A stretch of 64,000 nt of DNA from Elusimicrobiota bacterium (GTDB taxonomy: Bacteria; Elusimicrobiota; Elusimicrobia; UBA1565), in contig JBAZVI010000008.1 in assembly GCA_041660925.1 (NCBI GenBank), forward strand, positions 1 to 64,000, given 5' to 3'. Position numbers and translations under genes: made by a program. The notes beneath the pieces were generated by a model that saw nothing but the letters and a program-made list of their open reading frames with translations, did no database searches and was not told the DNA's origin. Of this stretch, positions 50,180 through 56,010 are shown piece by piece; the first letter of the stretch is position 1; each line of letters starts with the position of its first letter.

Positions 50180-51397
50180 CTAGAAGAAGTATTGGGCCTG
50201 CGCGAAGAACCCGTCGGGCTGGCGGCCGTACTCGCTGACGCGCGTGCCGCCGAAGCGCTGGAAGCCGGCGAGGAGGTGGAGGTCCTTGAGCGCGTTCCAG
50301 TCCAGCGAAGGCATGAGGAAGGTGCTCTGGTCGTCGAGGTTGGCGAGGGCGTAGAGCTCGACCTGCAGGAGCGGATGAAGCTCCTTGCGCAGGCCCGCGC
50401 CGAGGTAGTTGCGCGCGAGCGCCACCTCCCGGCCGCCCGTCACGGGCCCCGTGTCGTAGCGCAGCTCGTCCGAGCGGCCCGCGCCGTTGTGGTGGTACTC
50501 GACGAGCGCCCAGAGGTTCTTGAGCCACGCGTGCGGCGGCGCGGAGCCGAAATCGTACTCGTAGCCCACGAGCCCCTTCCAGAACGGCGTGCGCGTCTTC
50601 AGGTCCGCGTAGAGCCACTCGCCGTGGAAGTTCCCGTCGAAGACGTCGGCCGCGAAGTCTCCGCCGGCCGCCCAGCTGTCGGTGGAGGGCGCGACCTTGC
50701 CCGCCAGCAGCGAGAAATCGCTGCCCCAGCGGTTGCCGCGCACGCGCGCGAGCAGGTCGCTCGCGCTCCAGCGATCGGCGAGCGTCCAGACCCCTTCCGC
50801 CTGCCCCAGCTCGCCGAGGCCGCGGCGGGCGTAGAGCGCGTCCACGCCCCGGCGCTCCTCGCGCTCGATGGAGGCGGGCGGATAGGGGTTGAGGAAGTCG
50901 GTCGGGTTCCAGAGCTTGCCCGTCCCCCACGCCACCCGCTGGCGCCCGAAGCGCAGGTCGAAGCTCTCCGAGCGGAGCTCGGCCCAGCCGCGGTAGAGGC
51001 GATGGCGCCAGAAGGCGTCGGGCGCCGAGGAGATGGTCCCCTCCATGTCCAGATAGGACGGCGGCTCGGCCGTGCCGTAGCGGCGCCACTCGGCCGAATG
51101 GAGATAGGAGCCCGTGAGCAGCTCATGGTCGTAATCGGCGTGCGCTCGCAGGACCGGGGCGTCGGGCTCTCCCCCGGCGGCCCGTGACAGTTCGAGCGTC
51201 GTCCGGACCCGCGAGAGGTCGCTCCAATAAGGGGAGCCGCTCAGGCCCGAGCGGGAATAGCGGTAGAGCGTCTTCAGGTAGCCGGAAGCGTCGAAGCGCG
51301 CGTTTTCAGCGCGCGCTTCGACGGCAGGTGCGAGCAGTAGAAGGATCCCGGCGAGGAGCTGCCTAAGCCGAGTCGTCTGAGCGGGGCCCCGGAGCAT
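50180..51397 (-). CDS. Outer-membrane beta-barrel protein
   Basis: 405 residues from the ATG at 51397, just after the ABC gene stop. Signal peptide ends VEARA. The body alternates aromatic and polar residues in strand pairs (FDLRFGRQRVAWGTGKLWNP, GNFHGEWLYADLKTRTPFWK) and the protein ends AQAQYFF, a C-terminal Phe as needed for assembly by the BAM complex. The WGTGKLWNPTDFLNPY stretch is typical of a porin-like family in outer-membrane proteins tied to ABC-type export systems. Cotranscribed after the ABC ATPase, so both may belong to one lipid or lipoprotein pathway. Exact substrate unknown. Confidence 0.8.
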   Translation of the reverse strand: MLRGPAQTTRLRQLLAGILLLLAPAVEARAENARFDASGYLKTLYRYSRSGLSGSPYWSDLSRVRTTLELSRAAGGEPDAPVLRAHADYDHELLTGSYLHSAEWRRYGTAEPPSYLDMEGTISSAPDAFWRHRLYRGWAELRSESFDLRFGRQRVAWGTGKLWNPTDFLNPYPPASIEREERRGVDALYARRGLGELGQAEGVWTLADRWSASDLLARVRGNRWGSDFSLLAGKVAPSTDSWAAGGDFAADVFDGNFHGEWLYADLKTRTPFWKGLVGYEYDFGSAPPHAWLKNLWALVEYHHNGAGRSDELRYDTGPVTGGREVALARNYLGAGLRKELHPLLQVELYALANLDDQSTFLMPSLDWNALKDLHLLAGFQRFGGTRVSEYGRQPDGFFAQAQYFF

Positions 51398-51404
51398 TCC
51401 CCGC

Positions 51405-52076
51405 TCAGACGACCTGCCCATCACGCATGCGCACGACGCGGTGGGCGCGGCTCAGGACCCGCTCGTCGTGGCTCGAGAAGAGGAAGGTGGCTCCGCTCTC
51501 CTCATTGAGCTCCACCATGAGGTCGAGCAGGGACTCGGCGGTCTTCGAGTCGAGGTTCGCCGTGGGCTCGTCGGCGAGGATGAGACGCGGCCGACCCACG
51601 ACGGCCCGCGCCACGGCCACGCGCTGCTGCTGCCCGCCCGAGAGGTGGTCGGGGCGCCGGTCGGCTTCGCGCGCGAGCCCGACGCGCTTGAGGGCCTCGC
51701 GGGCGCGCTCGCGGCGCTCTCCCGCCTCGACCCCCTGGAGCAGGAGCACGTACTCGACGTTCTCGAGCGCGCTGAGCACCCCGATGAGGTTGTACGCCTG
51801 GAAGATGAAGCCGAGGTTGCTCAGGCGGAAGTCGGCGAGCGCCGCGCCGCCGAGCTTCGTGAGCTCCCGCCCCTCGAAGAGCACATGGCCGCGCGTGGGG
51901 GCGTCGAGGGTCCCGGCGATGTTGAGCAGGGTGGACTTTCCCGAGCCCGAGGGCCCGGCCACGGCCGCGAGCTCCCCGGCCTCGACCGACAGAGAGACGC
52001 CGTTGAGGGCGGCCACTTTCTGTCCGCCGTCGTAGACCTTCACGATGTCCTTGAGCTCGAGCAGCGCCATCCCCAT
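51405..52076 (-). CDS. ABC transporter ATP-binding protein (LolD/MacB type)
   Basis: 223 residues. Walker A is AGPSGSGKSTLLNIAGTLDA, Walker B LILADEPTANLDSKT, signature LSGGQQQRVAVARA and the Q-loop FIFQAYNLI, all complete. The short single-domain form with LELKDIVKVYDGG at the start and the GLAREADRRPDHLSGG spacing is characteristic of LolD/MacB ATPases, which power lipoprotein release or efflux with FtsX-like permeases. No permease is in this window: upstream lies a 294-bp repeat element, downstream the beta-barrel gene. ATG at 52076; an ATG at 52070 is equally possible. Confidence 0.88.
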   Translation of the reverse strand: MGMALLELKDIVKVYDGGQKVAALNGVSLSVEAGELAAVAGPSGSGKSTLLNIAGTLDAPTRGHVLFEGRELTKLGGAALADFRLSNLGFIFQAYNLIGVLSALENVEYVLLLQGVEAGERRERAREALKRVGLAREADRRPDHLSGGQQQRVAVARAVVGRPRLILADEPTANLDSKTAESLLDLMVELNEESGATFLFSSHDERVLSRAHRVVRMRDGQVV

Positions 52077-52090
52077 GAGTTTACCTAAAC

Positions 52091-52136
52091 TCCTGCGAGT
52101 TCGCACTATCAGATTCCTCATCGCGTGCGATCCCGG
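52091..52136. repeat. About 46-bp inverted repeat, left copy
   Basis: TCCTGCGAGTTCGCACTATC and the following 26 bp match the reverse complement of 53395-53441 with a few mismatches. The pair encloses the 294-bp element and the zupT gene. Confidence 0.8.
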
Positions 52137-52140
52137 CACT

Positions 52141-52434
52141 CTAGGAGTCCGTCCGAGTAATAGCATGTTCTCCGGTCGCGCGCTATTGGAGCGAGACAAG
52201 GAGCGAGGAGCGCGCATAGCTGCGGCTATGTAAGCGACGAGCGACGCCGTCGCAGCCCGATAGCGCGCGCCCCGCTCCTCCCATGACTTCTGAGGAAGAG
52301 CGGGAGGCCCCATCCCGGCCGTGCGCCGCGTTGCTCCTCGCTCACATAGCGGGGCTATGCTCGCTCGTCGCGCCTTGCGCACGGCTCAGGCTTGGGCCTC
52401 CGGGGAATACGCTATTACGCGGACGGACTCCTAG
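52141..52434. repeat. 294-bp palindromic element with 24-bp terminal inverted repeats, copy 2
   Basis: CTAGGAGTCCGTCCGAGTAA then TAGC at 52141-52164 pairs with 52411-52434 with a single mismatch. Two internal arms contain GAGGAGCGCGCATAGCTGCG and the inverted form CATAGCGGGGCTATG, and a central GAAGAGCGGGAGGCCCC matches the centre of copy 1 in reverse. Confidence 0.85.
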
Positions 52435-52506
52435 GCCGGGGTGCCGGCGAGGGGGTGCAGGGGGAGGGCGACTCTCCTCTCCCCTCGGGGACACCCCGCA
52501 CAGTTA

Positions 52507-52512
52507 TATAAT
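52507..52512 (+). promoter_or_regulatory. -10 box TATAAT before zupT
   Basis: A consensus TATAAT 11 nt before the ATG at 52524. The expected start point leaves a leader of about five bases, too short for a normal ribosome binding site. Confidence 0.6.
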
Positions 52513-52523
52513 GCTGCCCTCAC

Positions 52524-53342
52524 ATGGAAACCGCGCACGGCAGCGTCCTCTTCGCCTTCGCGCTCACCGCGCTGGCCGGCCTCTCGACCGGCATCGGCAG
52601 CGCGATCGCCTTCTTCGCCCGCCGAACGAACACGCGTCTGCTGGCGTTCTCGCTGGCCTTCTCCGCCGGCGTGATGGTCTTCATCTCCCTCTTCGAGCTC
52701 CTCCCGGAATCGCGCGGCACCCTCGCCGGCCGCTTCGGCCCTGCGTCCGGCGCCTGGGCGGCGTTCGGGGCCTTCTTCGTCGGCATCGCCTTCACGGCCC
52801 TCATCGACTTCCTCGTCCCCTCCTTCGAGAACCCCCACGAGCACCGACACATCGAGGAGATGGAGCCCGGAGGGGGCACGGGAGAGCGCCGGCTCATGCG
52901 CATGGGCCTGCTCTCCGCCTTCGCGCTCACCGTCCACAACATCCCCGAAGGGCTCGCGACCTTCGTCGCCGCGCTCAACGACCCGACCACGGGGCTCTCC
53001 ATCGCGCTGGCCATCGCCATCCACAACGTCCCGGAGGGGATCAGCGTCTCCGTCCCCATCTTCTACGCGACCGGCGACCGCCGCAAGGCCTTCCTCTATT
53101 CCTTCGCCACCGGCCTCGCCGAGCTCGTCGGAGCGGCGCTCGGCTACCTCCTCCTCGCGCCCTTCATCGGACCGACCCTTTTCGGCCTGGCGTTCGCCTT
53201 CGTCGCCGGCATCATGGTCTTCATCTCCTTCGACGAGCTCCTCCCCGCCGCGCACGACACCGGCGACCACCACCTCGTGCTCTTCGGCCTCCTCGCGGGC
53301 ATGGGAGTGATGTTCGCCACCCTGAACCTCTTCCCCCACTGA
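52524..53342 (+). CDS. zupT: ZIP-family metal transporter (ZupT-like)
   Basis: 272 residues, eight predicted helices, no signal peptide. The metal-site helices are plain: ALTVHNIPEGLATFVAAL in helix 4 and AIAIHNVPEGISVSVPIF in helix 5, each with the H-N-x-P-E-G motif of GufA/ZupT-type ZIP proteins. A His-containing loop (ENPHEHRHIEEMEPGG) lies between helices 3 and 4. The helix 2 segment FISLFELLPESR and the helix 7 segment FISFDELLPAAHD add acidic residues typical of the family. Probably imports zinc, iron or manganese. TATAAT lies 11 nt before the ATG. It is flanked by an inverted repeat and may have arrived with it. Confidence 0.93.
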   Translation: METAHGSVLFAFALTALAGLSTGIGSAIAFFARRTNTRLLAFSLAFSAGVMVFISLFELLPESRGTLAGRFGPASGAWAAFGAFFVGIAFTALIDFLVPSFENPHEHRHIEEMEPGGGTGERRLMRMGLLSAFALTVHNIPEGLATFVAALNDPTTGLSIALAIAIHNVPEGISVSVPIFYATGDRRKAFLYSFATGLAELVGAALGYLLLAPFIGPTLFGLAFAFVAGIMVFISFDELLPAAHDTGDHHLVLFGLLAGMGVMFATLNLFPH

Positions 53343-53394
53343 GGGGGGGACCTCCCCCCCTGCCCCCCTCGGCGGCACCCCGGCCCTGATTGTG

Positions 53395-53441
53395 CCGCGA
53401 TCGCACTCGGCAAGGAAACTAATAGTGCGAACTCGCAAGGA
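53395..53441. repeat. About 46-bp inverted repeat, right copy
   Basis: Reverse-complement partner of 52091-52136: GATCGCACTCGGCAAGGAAA then CTAATAGTGCGAACTCGCAAGG. Confidence 0.8.
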
Positions 53442-53479
53442 GGGGGAGTTGGGGGACTGTAGTCAGCGTGATCCTAAAT

Positions 53480-53733
53480 GGGGTCAGACGTGAACTTTTG
53501 CAACTTATTCCGCGGAAGCCCGCAGGATGCGCCGATCGGCGTTCTCCGCGCCGCGGCAGGAATAAGTTCTAAAAGTTGCGGTGCCTGACGCCATGATGTG
53601 TGACGCCATGATGTGATCCTGTGCGGCTGGGGAGTGTGCTCCCCCTCCCCCGCCCCTCCCGCAGGAGGGGAAGTTAGGGGACTGTAGTCAGCGTGATCCT
53701 GATAGAGTACGCGCGGAGGGTGGGAATGGTTCC
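53480..53733. repeat. REP-like element, copy C, interrupted by an insertion
   Basis: The core 53480-53592 (113 bp) begins GGGGTCAGACGTGAACTTTT and is the reverse complement of copy B. The flank GAGTACGCGCGGAGGG...GGAATGGTTCC at 53704-53733 also matches copy B's flank, but about 100 bp of extra sequence separates core and flank. Confidence 0.8.
53613..53701. repeat. C/G palindrome inserted with a 9-bp duplication
   Basis: GTGATCCTG at 53613-53621 recurs at 53693-53701. Between them is CTCCCCCTCCCCCGCCCCTC, CCGCAGGAGGGGAAG and TTAGGGGACTGTAGTCAGC, a member of the C/G palindromic family. The same GGGGACTGTAGTCAGCGTGA tail occurs at 53452-53475. Confidence 0.65.
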
Positions 53734-53744
53734 AGGTTCGCAGG

Positions 53745-53800
53745 GCAATTCCCCCTTCCACTGCCCCTTCCCGCGGGGAAGGGGAGTCGAGGAAGAGCGG
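53745..53800. repeat. Palindromic C/G intergenic repeat, another copy
   Basis: CCCCCTTCCACTGCCCCTTC then CCGCGGGGAAGGGGAGTCGAGG, the same plan as 345 and 1780. Confidence 0.6.
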
Positions 53801-53917
53801 CTGCCCTAGGGTCCCGGCGAGAGCAGCGGAAGGCACTCCTTAGTGGGTTGACTCTCGGTACCCAAAGAGTCAGAATTCAAAAAGTCGGTCGTCCTACAAA
53901 TCTTCAGGAGAGACAAC

Positions 53918-55294
53918 ATGCCCACCAAGACTGCCCCGTCGACCACGAAGCACGACCCCTACATCGCCAACCTTCTGGCCGAGGTCGCCAAGAAGAACGC
54001 CGGAGAGAAGGAATTCCTCCAAGCCGTCCACGAAGTCGTGGAGACCCTCGAGCCCGTGCTCGAGCGCCATCCGGAGTACCGCAAGGCCAAGATCCTCGAG
54101 CGCCTCGTCGAGCCCGAGAGGGTCCTGATGTTCCGCGTGCCGTGGACCGACGACAAGGGCGAGATCCACGTCAACCGCGGCTTCCGCGTCCAGTTCAACA
54201 GCGCCATCGGGCCGTACAAGGGCGGGCTGCGCTTCCACTCCAGCGTGTACCTGGGCATCCTCAAGTTCCTGGGCTTCGAGCAGATCTTCAAGAACGCCCT
54301 CACGACGCTGCCCATGGGCGGCGGCAAGGGCGGCTCGGACTTCGACGCGCGCGGCAAGTCGGACGCCGAAGTCATGCGCTTCTGCCAGTCCTTCATGACC
54401 GAGCTCTTCCGCCACATCGGCGCCGACACCGACGTCCCGGCCGGCGACCTCGGAGTGGGCGGCCGCGAGATCGGCTACATGTTCGGCCAGTACAAGCGCC
54501 TGAAGAACTGCTTCGAGGGCGTGCTGACCGGCAAGGGCATCGGCTGGGGCGGCAGCCTCATCCGCACCGAGGCCACCGGCTACGGCGCCGTCTACTTCGC
54601 CCAGGAGATGCTCGCCACCCGCGGAGAGAGCTTCAAGGGCAAGACCTGCGTCATCTCGGGCGCCGGCAACGTGGGCGTCCACGCCATCGAGAAGATCAAC
54701 CACCTCGGCGGCAAGGTCGTCGCGATGACCGACTACGACGGCACCGTGCACGACAAGGACGGCATCGACGCCGAGAAGGTCGCCTTCACGAAGGAGCTCG
54801 TCTTCAAGCGCCGCGGCAGCCTCCGCGAGTACGTGAAGAAGTTCCCGAAGGCGGAGTTCCTCGAGGGCAAGAAGCCCTGGGGCATCAAGTGCGACTGCGC
54901 GCTCCCGACCGCCTGCGAGAACGAGCTGAGCGGCGAGCACGCGAAGGCCCTGCTCTCCAACGGCTGCTTCCTCGTCGCCGAGGGCGCGAACATGCCCTCC
55001 ACCCCGGAGGCCGTCGAGGCCTTCCTCGCGAAGAAGATCCTCTTCGCGCCGGGCAAGGCCGCCAACGCCGGCGGCGTGGCCACCTCGGGCCTGGAGATGT
55101 CCCAGAACAGCCAGCGGCTGAGCTGGACCAGCGAAGAGGTCGACAAGTACCTCCACCGGATCATGGTGAGCATCCACAAGTCCTGCATGGACACGGCCCA
55201 CGAGTACGGCGTGTCCGGCAACTACGTGATGGGCGCGAACATCGCCGGCTTCCGCAAGGTCGCCGACGCCATGCTCGCCCAGGGCCTCGTCTAA
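53918..55294 (+). CDS. gdhA: NAD(P)-dependent glutamate dehydrogenase
   Basis: 458 residues with an AGGAGAGAC site. The N-terminal glutamate-binding domain has FRVQFNSAIGPYKGGLRFH and TTLPMGGGKGGSDFD, with the catalytic Lys, then DVPAGDLGVGGREIGYMFGQ with the catalytic Asp. The Rossmann domain is ISGAGNVGVHAIEKINHLGG. The close match to the short bacterial hexameric GdhA (about 450 residues) and the start TLEPVLERHPEY suggest the biosynthetic NADP-type enzyme, but cofactor choice is not settled from sequence. It links 2-oxoglutarate and ammonia to glutamate. A strong terminator follows. Confidence 0.95.
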   Translation: MPTKTAPSTTKHDPYIANLLAEVAKKNAGEKEFLQAVHEVVETLEPVLERHPEYRKAKILERLVEPERVLMFRVPWTDDKGEIHVNRGFRVQFNSAIGPYKGGLRFHSSVYLGILKFLGFEQIFKNALTTLPMGGGKGGSDFDARGKSDAEVMRFCQSFMTELFRHIGADTDVPAGDLGVGGREIGYMFGQYKRLKNCFEGVLTGKGIGWGGSLIRTEATGYGAVYFAQEMLATRGESFKGKTCVISGAGNVGVHAIEKINHLGGKVVAMTDYDGTVHDKDGIDAEKVAFTKELVFKRRGSLREYVKKFPKAEFLEGKKPWGIKCDCALPTACENELSGEHAKALLSNGCFLVAEGANMPSTPEAVEAFLAKKILFAPGKAANAGGVATSGLEMSQNSQRLSWTSEEVDKYLHRIMVSIHKSCMDTAHEYGVSGNYVMGANIAGFRKVADAMLAQGLV

Positions 55295-55308
55295 GCCCTT
55301 CCGCGACA

Positions 55309-55344
55309 GAAGAGCCCGCGCGGCCTCGGCCGCGCGGGCTCTTC
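55309..55344. terminator. gdhA terminator
   Basis: GAAGAGCCCGCGCGGCC pairs with 55328-55344 with almost no loop, followed by GTTTCG. Confidence 0.9.
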
Positions 55345-55414
55345 GTTTCGGGGCATAATGCATGTGCTGCTCAGCAAACGGGGTGCCCCCAATCCGCAAC
55401 GTAGGAGGTGCCTG

Positions 55415-55483
55415 ATGAAAAACATCAGCATCCTTCTCACACTGGCGCTTGTCCTCGCCATCGTGAGAGCAGCGAAAGCGTAG
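55415..55483 (+). CDS. 22-residue hydrophobic small protein
   Basis: An ATG with a GTAGGAGGTGCCTG ribosome binding site starts a frame that ends with TAG at 55481-55483. The product, MKNISILLTLALVLAIVRAA then KA, is one hydrophobic helix with a short basic end, like a small membrane peptide or a bare signal peptide. It lies alone between two strong terminators (55309-55344 and 55561-55590), so it appears to be its own transcription unit. It could be a type I toxin-like or stress membrane peptide, or a remnant of a lipoprotein gene. The strong ribosome binding site argues for translation. Too short for usual gene finders. Confidence 0.55.
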   Translation: MKNISILLTLALVLAIVRAAKA

Positions 55484-55560
55484 GGACTGCTACATCGAAA
55501 CAGAAAACCGAAGAAACCGACGAACCATCTAGAACACGAATTCTGAAACAACTGAGATAA

Positions 55561-55590
55561 GAAGACCCCGTGCTGCAGCACGGGGTCTTC
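55561..55590. terminator. Perfect 30-bp palindromic terminator
   Basis: GAAGACCCCGTGCTG followed by its exact complement CAGCACGGGGTCTTC, then ACTTTCC. It ends the transcription unit of the 22-residue peptide. Confidence 0.85.
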
Positions 55591-55805
55591 ACTTTCCAAC
55601 GATATTCTGGACTTTTCATAAAAGGGCGGTGCCCCCCGCGGCGGATACTCGCCGTGGGGGCCTCCTTATCCACCCCCCTGACACGCCCCCCCGCCGCGCA
55701 CGAGGAGCCGCACCCCACGCCCGATCGCGGCACCTTGTCTTGCCCGATACGGTGCCGCCGCGTCACCCGTTGAAGACCGGCGCATGAGGAGACGTGGGGC
55801 CCCGA

Positions 55806-55811
55806 CTATGA
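55806..55811 (+). promoter_or_regulatory. -10-like TATGAT upstream of the structured RNA
   Basis: TATGAT in CGACTATGATTGCAGACGG about 25 nt before the first paired base of the RNA candidate. A short GACGG...CCGTC hairpin follows. Confidence 0.4.
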
Positions 55812-55834
55812 TTGCAGACGGTTTCCGTCTCATC

Positions 55835-55981
55835 TTGGCCGGGAGGCCCGCAAACTCCCGCCGCAGGGCATCTCGGAGGCCTGCGTCGCTTGTATGGACG
55901 CAGGCCGAGAGCTGAGCGGCGAGCCGCGTCACGGCTCGACCGCGTCCCTGCGGCGGGAGATCGCGGGCGGGACCCGGCCAA
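55835..55981 (+). ncRNA. Structured RNA candidate with a three-way junction
   Basis: Nested perfect stems: TTGGCCGGG (55835-55843) with CCCGGCCAA (55973-55981); GCCCGC (55846-55851) with GCGGGC (55963-55968); CTCCCGCCGCAGGG (55855-55868) with CCCTGCGGCGGGAG (55946-55959). Inside are two hairpins: GGCCTGCGTC with GACGCAGGCC around a 9-nt loop, and GAGCCG with CGGCTC. Small internal loops (AG/GGGA, AAA/ATC) separate the stems. The whole lies 29 nt before the start codon of the next gene. It could be a riboswitch-like leader, a separate small RNA, or a palindromic mobile repeat. No known family motif was recognised. Confidence 0.55.
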
Positions 55982-55998
55982 TCAGTCGAAAAGCTTCC

Positions 55999-56004
55999 TA
56001 TAAT
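55999..56004 (+). promoter_or_regulatory. -10 box TATAAT, 6 nt before the start codon
   Basis: TATAAT then CTGCCC then the ATG at 56011, without a ribosome binding site. No clear -35 hexamer is seen at the usual distance. Confidence 0.55.
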
Positions 56005-56010
56005 CTGCCC

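Larger units (their letters stand above)
52077..52523. other. 447-bp gap: 294-bp palindromic element between a flanking repeat and the zupT promoter
   Basis: No gene seen. It holds the inverted-repeat arm 52091-52136, the palindromic element 52141-52434, a short C/G tract, and a TATAAT box at 52507-52512 in front of zupT. Confidence 0.6.
53343..53917. other. 575-bp gap made of nested repeats
   Basis: No gene seen. From left: inverted-repeat arm 53395-53441, REP-like element copy C 53480-53733 with a C/G palindrome inserted in it, another C/G palindrome at 53745-53800, then the gdhA leader with a TTCAGGAGAGA ribosome binding site. Confidence 0.7.
55591..56010. other. 420-bp non-coding region with a structured RNA candidate
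   Basis: No protein gene seen. It contains C/G-rich sequence to about 55790, a TATGAT box near 55806, the RNA candidate 55835-55981, and a TATAAT box at 55999-56004. Confidence 0.6.

Noticed and set aside
52141..52434. CRISPR array or tRNA cluster in the palindromic region
   Set aside because: The repeats are inverted rather than regularly spaced direct repeats, and there are only two arms with no spacers.
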